A stretch of DNA of 64,000 nt from Bradyrhizobium sp. B097. GTDB lineage: Bacteria; Pseudomonadota; Alphaproteobacteria; Rhizobiales; Xanthobacteraceae. The number at the start of each line of letters is the position of its first letter. Within the stretch, counting starts at the first letter, position 1. The translations under genes and the position numbers were made by a program. The notes beneath the pieces were generated by a model. It was not told where the DNA came from. It was given only the letters and a program-made list of their open reading frames with translations, and did no database searches. Below, in pieces: positions 44,925 to 54,804 of the stretch. The stretch is from assembly GCF_038957035.1 (NCBI RefSeq), contig NZ_CP152412.1:3158501-3222500 (forward strand), read 5' to 3'.

Positions 44925-46070
44925 TCATTTCGCCTGCGGGACCAGCTCGAAGTCGGAGTTGGGGCTTTCGTAGGCCCTCAGCATGGCCTGCGCAATGAGC
45001 TTCGGGTTGTGCCATCGTTCGACATAAAGTCGCGACGCTTGGCCGCGCATGGACCACTCGGAACGGCGATCAAGAACCGCGGCAATGCTCTCTGCAAGGT
45101 CTCCCGGGTTCAGCCGGTAGAGAGGCAGCTCGCGCCTGATCGCGTCCGGAACGAACATCATATCTTCGTCCCGGATGTAGCATGCGACCGGCTTTCCCAT
45201 CGCCATCATCTCGACCGCGAAGCCTCCGTACCAGCCTGCCAGCACCTGGTCGATTGCAAGGTCCGCCGACCGATAAATCTCCAGCGCCTGCTCGTGACTC
45301 GTTTTTTCGACAAGGATGAGGTCGAAGTCGTACCGTGACCGCAATTGTTCGAGGGCCTGCAGGATCATCGGTGTACCCTTGATCCGTCCGGCGGTCGGGG
45401 CATGAACGATCTTCAGCCGTCCCTGTTGGGAAGGCGGCACAATTTCGAACTTCTCGATTTCGACGTTTGAATATGGAAGAAACTGGCCGTTCGGTACGAT
45501 GTGTCCGAGTTCCGGATTGAGATAGAAGACCCGATCGAACAGCGGCAGAACCTTTTCGATCAGGAAGTGCCGCCGATGGTCGAGAGCGTCCGTGCATCTT
45601 TGATACAGCTCGCAGTGTTGCGTGGCGCACATCGTCCATTCGTTTCGCCTGTTTCCCTCGTTCGCCAGCCGGACATCACAACCCTGCAGGGTCATGAACA
45701 GCTTCTTGTCGAACAGGCGGGCGGCGTGCAGGTCTGCGGTCGCCAGTCTGTTGATGACGTCCGTTAGCAGCGATGGCCGGGAGAGCACAGATCCCGGCGC
45801 GGAGAGGGGGAAACCCGGCGACAGAAAAGTCTGTCCAAAATAGTAGTGAAGAACATCGTAATGCCACTGGTTCTTCAGACCGAACGCCGCGCTGCGAATG
45901 GCCGTCTCGAGAAATCCGGCGTCCCTTGCCGATAGCACTCGGTCCGCTGAGTATCCGAGCCATGTGTCGTTGCGAACGACCACGTCGCTGGATGCTCCCA
46001 GCTGCCGTTCGGCGCGGGACAGCACCCAGGGCTGATTTCCGACATTGACTGGTCCGTGCAGGATTCTCAT
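44925..46070 (-). CDS. glycosyltransferase with cysteine-containing insertion
   Basis: A 381-residue GT-B-like protein. The C-terminal part has RLKIVHAPTAGRIKGTPMIL and DQVLAGWYGGFAVEMMAMGKPV, the donor-side motifs of GT4-like enzymes. A central segment holds several cysteines (MCATQHCELYQRC) after FMTLQGCDVR. The neighbouring gene at 46116 has a comparable segment at the same place, so the two are paralogs. It lies downstream of that gene on the minus strand with a 45-base gap, so they form a two-gene operon. Confidence 0.8.
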   Translation of the reverse strand: MRILHGPVNVGNQPWVLSRAERQLGASSDVVVRNDTWLGYSADRVLSARDAGFLETAIRSAAFGLKNQWHYDVLHYYFGQTFLSPGFPLSAPGSVLSRPSLLTDVINRLATADLHAARLFDKKLFMTLQGCDVRLANEGNRRNEWTMCATQHCELYQRCTDALDHRRHFLIEKVLPLFDRVFYLNPELGHIVPNGQFLPYSNVEIEKFEIVPPSQQGRLKIVHAPTAGRIKGTPMILQALEQLRSRYDFDLILVEKTSHEQALEIYRSADLAIDQVLAGWYGGFAVEMMAMGKPVACYIRDEDMMFVPDAIRRELPLYRLNPGDLAESIAAVLDRRSEWSMRGQASRLYVERWHNPKLIAQAMLRAYESPNSDFELVPQAK

Positions 46071-46115
46071 GTGCGCGTATTCAGATCCGCTGACGGGCGC
46101 GAAGGCCGCACAGGG

Positions 46116-47420
46116 CTACGAGGCATGATCATCGCTCTCGAACTCACCGACGCGCCTCGTCAGGCTTGCCCGCAGATCCTCGGGCAGATCAGCAGTTTCA
46201 CAATAGAGCCTTCCGAGCCTCGCTGCGACCGCTTGCAAGCTGTAATGCGCTTCGACATAGCGGCGGCCCGCCTTGCCGATTTCGTTCAGGTCGAGCTCAC
46301 CCCTCAAGCATCGCTTCAGCACACCATAGATTTCGTCGGGACGGGTGTTGATAATCGGGCAGGTTGCCGGATCGACCATCATTCGGTCGTCACGCAGAAA
46401 GCACAGGACGGGTTTGGCCATGGCCATCGCCTCGAGGGCGGTATAGCCGTGAAAGCCTGCGACGAATTGATCCGCAACGACGTGCGAGGCGCCGAAAAGC
46501 TCGATGACCTTCTTGTTGGGAACTCCTTGCACGGAAACCAGCTCGATCTTCTCGCCCTCCTTCACCAGCCGATCAATCGCCTCGATCAGAAGCCTGGTTC
46601 CCTTGAAGTGCCCGTGGTTCGGCGCATGTGCCACTCTCAGCACGTCGCCGGCCTTGTAGACCGGCGGCCTTGCGGCGAGCTTGCTTGCGTCAATCGGCCA
46701 GTAGTGCATGTCCCGGCAGCCGGGCACATACGTCACCATATCCCCCATCGCGATCTGCGCGGTGGCACGGCCCTTGAGGCGGTTGATCGATGAGGCGTGC
46801 ATCTCTGTCGTGCAGACACAGAACTTGCCGGGGGACGGGCATTCTTCGCACAGGTTCGGATGACCGAGTGCGAGCGTTGATTCCCGTGCTCGGACGTCGG
46901 CACCGTAGGCGTAGGTATACAATCGCTTTCCCGACTGGAAGAGGAGGTCGAGTTCCTTAGGGTTGATGCCATAGCGTCCATCGCTCAGCATCAGGCCGCG
47001 GTCATAGAAGTAGTTGAAGATATCGTAGCGCAGCAGGGCCCACGCCAGAACCAGGCGACGAAACAGGCCGAGACCTCTTCGGCTGCGCAGCAGTCGAAGA
47101 AATCCCTCGAACAGGATGAGGTTGATGTCGAATGATCTCGTCACATAGTAGGTGTTGAACACCAGCGACGAGGAGCGAAATCCCAACATTCGATCGCAGC
47201 GGGCGAGAAGCGGCAAGGTGAGGATCGGGGTGGCGGCCCACAAGGTACGCACCGTTCCCTTCGCTAGACGCTTCTCGGTGGCGCGCCGTGCCGCGCGAAC
47301 AAGCACGCGCGTGACGAAACCTGCGACGGAAGGGCGGGCCGGCCGGGAAGATGCAACGTCGTCGGCGGGAAGCGGCGCTTCCGTCAGGGACGTCGGTCCG
47401 ATGGGTTCGATCTTGTTCAC
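46116..47420 (-). CDS. glycosyltransferase with cysteine-containing insertion
   Basis: A 434-residue paralog of the 44925 protein with an extra ~45-residue N-terminus. YAYGADVR is followed by a cysteine set (NLCEECPSPGKFCVC). The C-terminal half has RVAHAPNHGHFKGTRLLIEA and DQFVAGFHGYTALEAMAMAKPV. Cysteine spacing could support a metal or Fe-S site, which is unusual for a glycosyltransferase. It is divergent from the second AsnB-type gene across a 286-base region that holds an operator-like element. Confidence 0.78.
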   Translation of the reverse strand: MNKIEPIGPTSLTEAPLPADDVASSRPARPSVAGFVTRVLVRAARRATEKRLAKGTVRTLWAATPILTLPLLARCDRMLGFRSSSLVFNTYYVTRSFDINLILFEGFLRLLRSRRGLGLFRRLVLAWALLRYDIFNYFYDRGLMLSDGRYGINPKELDLLFQSGKRLYTYAYGADVRARESTLALGHPNLCEECPSPGKFCVCTTEMHASSINRLKGRATAQIAMGDMVTYVPGCRDMHYWPIDASKLAARPPVYKAGDVLRVAHAPNHGHFKGTRLLIEAIDRLVKEGEKIELVSVQGVPNKKVIELFGASHVVADQFVAGFHGYTALEAMAMAKPVLCFLRDDRMMVDPATCPIINTRPDEIYGVLKRCLRGELDLNEIGKAGRRYVEAHYSLQAVAARLGRLYCETADLPEDLRASLTRRVGEFESDDHAS

Positions 47421-47585
47421 TCAGGGATCCGATGGATGCCAACTCAACATCAGCCAGCAGCTTCTAGCACAAGTTTGGTCCGAAACGGCCATGCGATGCA
47501 GTCCCGGAGAGGCGGCGCAGAGTTGCGGCCAGCCATCGCTATCTCAGGTTTCAGCAGCGTATGAAAACAGCTTCGATCGGTCCGG

Positions 47586-47610
47586 GAACGTTGACGTTCA
47601 ATACACGAAC
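47586..47610. promoter_or_regulatory. operator-like cluster of GAAC/GTTC half-sites with TTGACG -35 box
   Basis: GAACGTTGACGTTC (47586-47599) is a 14-bp palindrome, and GTTCAATACACGAAC (47596-47610) is an overlapping imperfect inverted repeat. The ten bases TTGACGTTCA (47591-47600) are identical to those in the promoter of the winged-helix gene at 50899-50908. A weak -10 (TTAAGA, 47614-47619) follows at 17 bases. The site lies in the divergent region before the second AsnB-type gene. Confidence 0.5.
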
Positions 47611-47706
47611 AGGTTAAGAAAGCCGCGGTTTGTTCCAAATGCGCGCATATTCTGACGCGGCGGTTATACCGAGCTCCGCCATCGAATCAATCTGGATAGG
47701 CATTTC

Positions 47707-49521
47707 GTGTGCGGCATCTTTGGCCTCATAGCTAAGACAGGGCCCGTCGATGCCCGCCAAGTGGACCAGATGACCGATCTCGTTGCCCACCGCGGTCCGG
47801 ATGGGCGTGGGGTGAGGATCAACGGGAACGTCGGGCTCGGACACCGGCGACTGGCGATCATCGATCTGACCGATGATGGCGCGCAGCCGATGCGCGACAG
47901 ACGGCTCCCGATCTGGATCACCTACAACGGCGAGATCTACAATTACGTCGAGCTCCGCACGGAGCTTGAGGCGCTCGGATACACCTTTCATACGGCCTCG
48001 GATACCGAGGTCCTGCTCACCGCCTATGTTTGCTGGGGGGCAGGGTGCCTCGAACGCTTCAACGGCATGTGGTCGTTTGCGATCCACGACGAGCGCGACA
48101 ACACGCTGTTCTGCGCCCGCGACAGGTTCGGCGTGAAGCCGTTCTACTATGTCAATACGGCGACGCAGTTCGCATTCGGCTCGGAGATCCGCCAGCTTCT
48201 TCCGCTGATCGAGCGCCCGATCGCGGATGATGATCTGATCAACGATTTCCTCGTTTGCGGCATGACCGACCATACCAGCCGGACCTTCTTCAAGGGCGTC
48301 GAGAAGCTGCCGCCCGGGCATCGGATGCGCGTCGCTGTGTCGACGGGGCAGGTCGAAATCGAGCGTTACTATTCGCTTGCGCCTGGGTTGGCCGTGTCTG
48401 ATGAAGGCAGCGCAGCGACATCGTTGCGAGAGCTGCTCGATGACGCGACGCGTCTGCGGCTGCGTTCGGATGTTCGGGTCGGAACCTGCCTGTCGGGTGG
48501 GCTGGACAGTTCGAGTGTCGCGACGCTGGCCGCGCGGCGCTATACGCCGGGCTCGAGCGAGCGCTTCTTTGCCGTCACGGCCGTGAGCGAGCAGGCGTCC
48601 AACAATGAAGAGGCGTACGCGGCGGAGGTTGCAGAACGGGCAGAGTTGAACTGGCTGCGCACCAAGCCGACCTATCAGGATTTTGCATCGACGGCGGAGA
48701 CCTTGCTCGACGTCCAGGAGGAGCCGTTCGCAGGTCCTTCGATCATGATGCAGTATGCGGTGATGCAGGCTGCGCGATCGAACGGCGTCATCGTGCTGCT
48801 CGACGGTCAGGGCGGTGACGAAACGTTGCTGGGGTACCATCGCTACTATGCGGCCTGGCTGCTCGACCATCTTCACAGCGGTGGCGTCCGTGGATTCCTG
48901 TCCGCCTTCGGCGCCGCCACGCGGGCGGGGATTCCGCGCCGGCGGCTGCTAATGTATTTGTTCGGTGCCGGTTCGGCAGGGCTGCGCGCTGCCTATTATC
49001 GCTTGCGTTACACTTTTCTGCGAAATCCCGACCTGCCGGAGCCGCTTCGCCGCTTTGCGTCGAAGACGAGGGATGCGCAGGCCATGCAAGTGCTGGAGAT
49101 TACCGAGACCAATTTGCCGATGCTGCTGCGTTTCGAGGACAAGAACTCGATGCGGTTCGGCATCGAAACGCGACTTCCATTTCTCGACTATCGCTTCGTC
49201 GAGTTTGCTTTGGCGCTTCCCACACGCATCAAGCTGAACAAGGGATGGGCAAAATGGCCGCTTCGCGCCGCCATGAGCGATCTGCTGCCGGCCAGCATCA
49301 CCTGGCGGAAGGACAAGATCGGCTTTGCTGCCCCCGATCGGATCTGGCTCACGCGACACTCCGCCGCGATGTATGACAAGGTGATCGCAAGCGAACTCCT
49401 GGCCCGCTATGTCGACATGCCGAAGCTCAAGAGGAAATTTCACCGGCTCGATCTTGGAATGCGCTGGCGGCTGTATTGCGTTGCGCTCTGGGGTGAGCGC
49501 TTTCGGGTCGAAGCGCCATGA
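47707..49521 (+). CDS. AsnB-type glutamine amidotransferase (second of three)
   Basis: A 604-residue asparagine-synthase-like protein that starts with GTG: the next codon must encode the catalytic Cys2 (CGIFG), which fixes the start. Glutaminase domain with AHRGPDGRG, ATP pyrophosphatase loop SGGLDSSS at 263-270. A later RFEDKNSMRFGIETRLPFLDYRFVEF-type region, here spread over residues 475-500, matches the family. Its likely role is amidation of a sugar carboxylate. It is followed by a glycosyltransferase 76 bases later. Confidence 0.88.
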   Translation: MCGIFGLIAKTGPVDARQVDQMTDLVAHRGPDGRGVRINGNVGLGHRRLAIIDLTDDGAQPMRDRRLPIWITYNGEIYNYVELRTELEALGYTFHTASDTEVLLTAYVCWGAGCLERFNGMWSFAIHDERDNTLFCARDRFGVKPFYYVNTATQFAFGSEIRQLLPLIERPIADDDLINDFLVCGMTDHTSRTFFKGVEKLPPGHRMRVAVSTGQVEIERYYSLAPGLAVSDEGSAATSLRELLDDATRLRLRSDVRVGTCLSGGLDSSSVATLAARRYTPGSSERFFAVTAVSEQASNNEEAYAAEVAERAELNWLRTKPTYQDFASTAETLLDVQEEPFAGPSIMMQYAVMQAARSNGVIVLLDGQGGDETLLGYHRYYAAWLLDHLHSGGVRGFLSAFGAATRAGIPRRRLLMYLFGAGSAGLRAAYYRLRYTFLRNPDLPEPLRRFASKTRDAQAMQVLEITETNLPMLLRFEDKNSMRFGIETRLPFLDYRFVEFALALPTRIKLNKGWAKWPLRAAMSDLLPASITWRKDKIGFAAPDRIWLTRHSAAMYDKVIASELLARYVDMPKLKRKFHRLDLGMRWRLYCVALWGERFRVEAP

Positions 49522-49597
49522 GGCCTGATGATTCCTGGATGTCATCGTCGCTGTCGATAACCGCCGGCTCGTCGGCCGCTGTCTTCCGGGCGGCCCG

Positions 49598-50815
49598 ATG
49601 AACATCTGGCTATTGCATCCGTTCGCAGGCGGGCCAGGCCTCGGCCGTCACTGGCGTCCGTTTTGGCTCGCAGATGCCTGGAGCAAGATGGGGCACCGGG
49701 TCATCGTGGTTAGTGCCGGCTTCCATCATCTGCACAGGGAGCCGCGCGCTCCGGGGCCGCAGCGGATCAACGGTGTTGACTTCTGGTTCCTCGACACCCC
49801 GCGCTATGATGGCGGCAATTTGGGGCGGCTGCGCAATAATCTGAGCTTTGCGCCGGCCTTTCGCTCGGCGACATCCGCGATCGCCGCGCAATTCGGCGAG
49901 CCGGATCTGATGATCGCGTCCAGCCCGCATTTGTTCTTCATTTCGGCGGCGCGTCAGATCGCGCAGCGCTTCGGTGCCAGGTTCTGGTTGGAGGTTCGTG
50001 ACCTTTGGCCGGAGAGCATCGTGGCGCTTGGAATGACCCCGACCTGGCACCCCCTTGTGAGGTTGCTCGGCTGGAAGGAGCGGTCCGCCTATCGCGCCGC
50101 GGATCGCGTGATCTGTCTTTTGGCCGGTGCGGAAGCCCATATGCGGGCGCGCGGCTTGAGCGCCGGCAAGTTCATCTGGATCCCCAACGGGGTGTCCGAC
50201 GGCGAGATCCAGAGCGCGCTGACGATCGAAACTCTCGGTCATCCGTTGATCGACCGCATCAATCAGCTGAAGCAGCAGGGCAGGCGGGTTGTCCTCTATG
50301 CCGGCGGCATGGGGCCGCCAAATGCAGTGGAGGTCGTTCTCGACGCCGCCGCTGTCCTCGGCAGCACAAGCCCCGAGATCAGTTTCGTTCTGATCGGTTC
50401 AGGCACTTCGCTCGTCGCGCTGAAGCAGCGGGCGGCAGGGCTTTCCAACGTGGAGTTTCACAACGAAGTCGATCGGTCGATCGTGCATGGCATGCTGCAC
50501 GCGTCCGATTGCGCGGTCGTCGCCTTCCACAAGAACGCGCTCTACCACCACGGCATCAGCCCCAACAAGCTGTTCGACTACTGTCTGTTCGCGCCGCGCA
50601 GTGTCATTGCCTGCGAGGAGCGGGCGCTCGTCGGGCTCGAGGATTTGGTGACTGCGCGATGCGCGCCGGACGATCCCGGCACACTCGCCGCGGCCCTGCG
50701 CGCGGCGCTGGACGGTCCGGCGCGTTCGCGGGCCGAACGCGTCGCCATCGCGCAGCGGTACAGCTATTCGGCGCTTGCCGCGCGGTATCTGGCCGAGGCC
50801 GGGGATCCGGCCTAG
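49598..50815 (+). CDS. glycosyltransferase family 4 (WbuB-like)
   Basis: A 405-residue GT4 enzyme. The N-terminus (IWLLHPFAGGPGLGRHWRPFWLADAW) and the FWLEVRDLWPESIVALGM segment resemble WbuB-type glycosyltransferases. GRRVVLYAGGMGPPNAVEVVL and GISPNKLFDYCLFAPRSVIA form the donor-binding half. In related loci WbuB transfers an amino sugar such as FucNAc. The precise donor is not shown here. Confidence 0.87.
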   Translation: MNIWLLHPFAGGPGLGRHWRPFWLADAWSKMGHRVIVVSAGFHHLHREPRAPGPQRINGVDFWFLDTPRYDGGNLGRLRNNLSFAPAFRSATSAIAAQFGEPDLMIASSPHLFFISAARQIAQRFGARFWLEVRDLWPESIVALGMTPTWHPLVRLLGWKERSAYRAADRVICLLAGAEAHMRARGLSAGKFIWIPNGVSDGEIQSALTIETLGHPLIDRINQLKQQGRRVVLYAGGMGPPNAVEVVLDAAAVLGSTSPEISFVLIGSGTSLVALKQRAAGLSNVEFHNEVDRSIVHGMLHASDCAVVAFHKNALYHHGISPNKLFDYCLFAPRSVIACEERALVGLEDLVTARCAPDDPGTLAAALRAALDGPARSRAERVAIAQRYSYSALAARYLAEAGDPA

Positions 50816-50875
50816 GTGTGGCTGCGGCGACACATGGGTCTTGAGTAAATGCATTTATTATCAATAGCTTATGAT

Positions 50876-50890
50876 GTTCATCGCGTGAAC
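50876..50890. promoter_or_regulatory. operator 1, GTTCATCGCGTGAAC
   Basis: A perfect 5-bp inverted repeat (GTTCA-N5-TGAAC) just upstream of the -35 box of the winged-helix gene. A second copy with the same arms and spacing is centred 28 bases downstream, on nearly the same helix face. Confidence 0.7.
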
Positions 50891-50898
50891 GAATTCGC

Positions 50899-50928
50899 TT
50901 GACGTTCATCCGGTGAACGCGCTATCAG
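50899..50928 (+). promoter_or_regulatory. promoter of the winged-helix/antiterminator operon
   Basis: TTGACG (50899-50904) and TATCAG (50923-50928) are separated by 18 bases. The ATG at 50952 is 23 bases after the -10 box. Operator 2 fills the spacer and operator 1 lies just upstream, an arrangement expected for repression, probably autoregulation. Confidence 0.6.
50904..50918. promoter_or_regulatory. operator 2, GTTCATCCGGTGAAC
   Basis: The second GTTCA-N5-TGAAC repeat. It lies between the -35 and -10 boxes, so a bound protein would block RNA polymerase. Sequence around the left arm, TTGACGTTCA, recurs at 47591-47600. Confidence 0.7.
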
Positions 50929-50951
50929 CCTTTCCAGTGGGGATAGGCGTG

Positions 50952-51590
50952 ATGGCGGGCATTCTACCGACAGATGAGAATGACAGTGACCGGCTGGTGC
51001 TCGGTCTGCTCACCTCGCTTGAAGCCGATGGTGCGCAGTCGCAGCGGCGGATCGCAGCCGATCTCGGCGTCGCGCTCGGCTTGGTCAACGCCTATCTGAA
51101 GCGGGCGATCAAGAAGGGCTTCGTCAAGGTCGGGCAGGCGCCGGCACGGCGTTACGCCTATTACCTCACGCCGCAAGGCTTCTCCGAGAAATCGCGACTG
51201 ACCGTCCAGTTCCTGTCGGACTCGTTTTCGCTCTTCCGCAAGGCGAAGGAGGAGTATGGCAGGCTGTTTGAGCGCGCTCAGGCGCTCGGCTTCAGGCGGG
51301 TGGTGCTCGCCGGGCAATCCGATCTCTGCGAAATTGCGATCCTGTGCGCGGTCGACGGGCCAATTTCCGTCATTGCGATCGTTGATCCTGATGCAACCGC
51401 GACCCGGTTCATCGGTGTCAAGGTCGTTTCCTCCTATGCGCTGGTGGACGAGCCGTTTGATGCGGTCGTCGTGACGCATCTGACGGCGGCGCGCAGTGTA
51501 TTCGATCAGGCGGTCAGCAATTTCGGCGCGGAGAAAGTCCTTGCGCCGGATCTGCTGGGCCTGCGTCCAAAGCAATCGTTGGGGGCGTGA
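50952..51590 (+). CDS. winged-helix (EPS-associated MarR-like) regulator with Rossmann-like domain
   Basis: A 212-residue protein. The N-terminal winged helix (about residues 10-75) has QSQRRIAADLGVALGLVNAYLKRAIKKGFVK and a wing with ARRYAYYLTPQG, as in MarR-like regulators found beside NusG paralogs in EPS loci. After a helical linker, residues ~105-205 (FRRVVLAGQSDLCEIAILCA, then VIAIVDPDA and GVKVVSS) look like a small Rossmann domain of the PglD N-terminal or CoA-binding type. The ATG at 50952 has GGGGATAGG upstream and is chosen over a GTG at 50913. Its stop overlaps the antiterminator start. A ligand such as a nucleotide sugar is conceivable; this is inference. Confidence 0.75.
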   Translation: MAGILPTDENDSDRLVLGLLTSLEADGAQSQRRIAADLGVALGLVNAYLKRAIKKGFVKVGQAPARRYAYYLTPQGFSEKSRLTVQFLSDSFSLFRKAKEEYGRLFERAQALGFRRVVLAGQSDLCEIAILCAVDGPISVIAIVDPDATATRFIGVKVVSSYALVDEPFDAVVVTHLTAARSVFDQAVSNFGAEKVLAPDLLGLRPKQSLGA

Positions 51591-52105
51591 TGGCCATGGA
51601 GCTCAGTTCACGCTGGTACGTCGTCCAGACGCAGGTCAATGCCGAAGCAAAGGCCGCCGCCAACCTCGAGCGGCAAGGATTTTCGATCTATTTCCCCCGT
51701 TACCTGAAGCGCCGCAGCCATGCCAGGAAGGTGGAGACTGTGCCGCGTCCGTTGTTCCCGCGCTATCTCTTTGTCGGGATCGACCTCGCGTCGCAGCGGT
51801 GGCGTGCCATTCAATCGACGCTCGGCGTGTCGCATCTCGTGTGTGTGGGAGATCGGCCCGCGGTGGTGGAAGACCGCGTCATCGATGCCCTGAAGGGGCG
51901 CGAGGACGAAGCCGGCTTCATCACGCTTGCGCGCAGGCCGGCGTTCTCGCCCGGGGATAAAGTGCGAATTGTCGAAGGTGCGTTCGTCGACAGTCTTGCG
52001 CTCGTTGAAGACGCCAGCGATCAGCATCGCGTTGCGGTTCTGTTGAACCTGTTGGGCCGCAAGGTCCGTGTTCTTGTCGGGACGGACCTGATCGCTGCGG
52101 CGTAA
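51590..52105 (+). CDS. NusG/RfaH-like transcription antiterminator
   Basis: A 171-residue NusG paralog. The NGN domain (about residues 6-105) has RWYVVQTQVNAEAKAAANLERQGF and PLFPRYLFVGID, and the KOW domain (about 118-168) has FSPGDKVRIVEGAF. Specialised paralogs (RfaH, LoaP, UpxY) bind RNA polymerase at operon leaders and help it read long polysaccharide operons. The start at 51590 overlaps the preceding stop (TGATG), with GGGGG just upstream; ATG 51596 is an alternative. An ops-like element lies 69 bases after its stop. Confidence 0.85.
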   Translation: MAMELSSRWYVVQTQVNAEAKAAANLERQGFSIYFPRYLKRRSHARKVETVPRPLFPRYLFVGIDLASQRWRAIQSTLGVSHLVCVGDRPAVVEDRVIDALKGREDEAGFITLARRPAFSPGDKVRIVEGAFVDSLALVEDASDQHRVAVLLNLLGRKVRVLVGTDLIAAA

Positions 52106-52173
52106 CTGCGTCTGCCTCCGGGCAGGCGTAACGGACATGTTTGGCTTGGGTGTGATGTTCGATTCACCCCGAG

Positions 52174-52183
52174 TGCGGTAGCT

Positions 52184-52185
<2 letters not shown>
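52174..52185 (+). promoter_or_regulatory. ops-like element TGCGGTAGCTTG
   Basis: Matches the E. coli ops element GGCGGTAGCGTG at 10 of 12 positions, including the GGTAGC core. It lies in the leader between the NusG-like gene and the next sugar-pathway genes and is followed directly by a hairpin. This is the position expected for recruiting an RfaH-like factor to the paused polymerase. Recognition by the local NusG paralog is inference. Confidence 0.5.
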
Positions 52186-53749
<1,564 letters not shown>

Positions 53750-53754
53750 AGAAG

Positions 53755-54750
53755 ATGGACATTCGCGGAAAGAAGGTTGTCGTTATCGGGGGCGCCGGGC
53801 TGATCGGGTCGCATGCGGTCGATCAATTGACGCAGACTGACGTCGGCGAGATCGTCATTTACGACAACTTCGTGCGCGGCACGCATGAGAACCTTGCCGG
53901 CGCGCTGCGCGACCCCCGCGTCAAGATTTTCGAGGCCGGCGGCGATATCACACAGGTCGACATCCTCGATGCGGCCCTGAAGGGAGCCGACGGGGTGTTT
54001 CAGTTCGCTGCGCTCTGGCTGCTGCAGTGTCACGAATTCCCGCGAACGGCTTTTGACGTCAACGTCAACGGAATGTTCAACGTCCTGGACGGATGCGTGC
54101 GCAACGGCGTCAAGCGGCTGGTCTGGTCGTCGTCGGCCTCGGTCTATGGCGATGCCGTCGAGGAGCCGATGACGGAGGACCATCCGTTCAACAACAAGAA
54201 CTTCTATGGTGCGACCAAGATCTGTGGCGAGGCGATGGCCCGTGCCTACCACTTCCGCTATGGCCTCGACTATGTCGGCCTCCGCTACATGAACGTGTAT
54301 GGACCGCGTCAGGATTACCGGGGAGCCTATATCGCCGTGATCATGAAGATGCTCGACGCGATCGACAAGGGAGAGGGACCGACGATCCTGGGGGATGGCT
54401 CGGAGGCGTTCGATTTTGTCGCGGTGGAAGATTGCGCGCGCGCCAATCTGTGCGCCATGGGCGCGAGCGCGACGGATCGCTTCTACAATGTCGGCACAGG
54501 ACACCGGACCTCGCTGAAGCAGATCGCCGAAAAGCTCCTGAACCTGACCGGCTCCAATCAACCGATCAACTATGCGCCGCGGAGCCAGGCCACGCTGGTG
54601 CGCAATCGGATCGGATCGCCGAAGCGGGCCCAGGAGGAGATCGGCTTCACCGCCGCGATCGACCTGGACGAAGGGCTGCGGCGGCTGATCGACTGGCGCA
54701 GGAGCCATATCGATCAGGTCGATCAGCGTCGTGCCAAGGCTCAGATCTGA
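53755..54750 (+). CDS. NAD-dependent epimerase/dehydratase
   Basis: A 331-residue extended short-chain dehydrogenase. VVIGGAGLIGSHAVDQL binds NAD, SSSASVYG and YGATK carry the catalytic Ser, Tyr and Lys, and LRYMNVYGPRQDYRG is typical of UDP-glucose/UDP-GlcNAc 4-epimerases. The ATG at 53755 is preferred; a TTG at 53746 overlaps the preceding stop. The stop codon lies within a strong hairpin (54739-54766). Confidence 0.88.
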   Translation: MDIRGKKVVVIGGAGLIGSHAVDQLTQTDVGEIVIYDNFVRGTHENLAGALRDPRVKIFEAGGDITQVDILDAALKGADGVFQFAALWLLQCHEFPRTAFDVNVNGMFNVLDGCVRNGVKRLVWSSSASVYGDAVEEPMTEDHPFNNKNFYGATKICGEAMARAYHFRYGLDYVGLRYMNVYGPRQDYRGAYIAVIMKMLDAIDKGEGPTILGDGSEAFDFVAVEDCARANLCAMGASATDRFYNVGTGHRTSLKQIAEKLLNLTGSNQPINYAPRSQATLVRNRIGSPKRAQEEIGFTAAIDLDEGLRRLIDWRRSHIDQVDQRRAKAQI

Positions 54751-54766
54751 AGGTTCAGATCTGAGC
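54739..54766 (+). terminator. strong hairpin spanning the epimerase stop codon
   Basis: GCTCAGATCTGA (54739-54750) and TCAGATCTGAGC (54755-54766) form a perfect 12-bp stem with a 4-base AGGT loop. The TGA stop is the last part of the left arm. No T-tract follows, so simple intrinsic termination is unlikely. It may partly reduce read-through into the third amidotransferase gene or protect the message. Confidence 0.5.
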
Positions 54767-54804
54767 TCGCACCCGACATCATTGAATAGATCGGCCAGAA
54801 TAAC

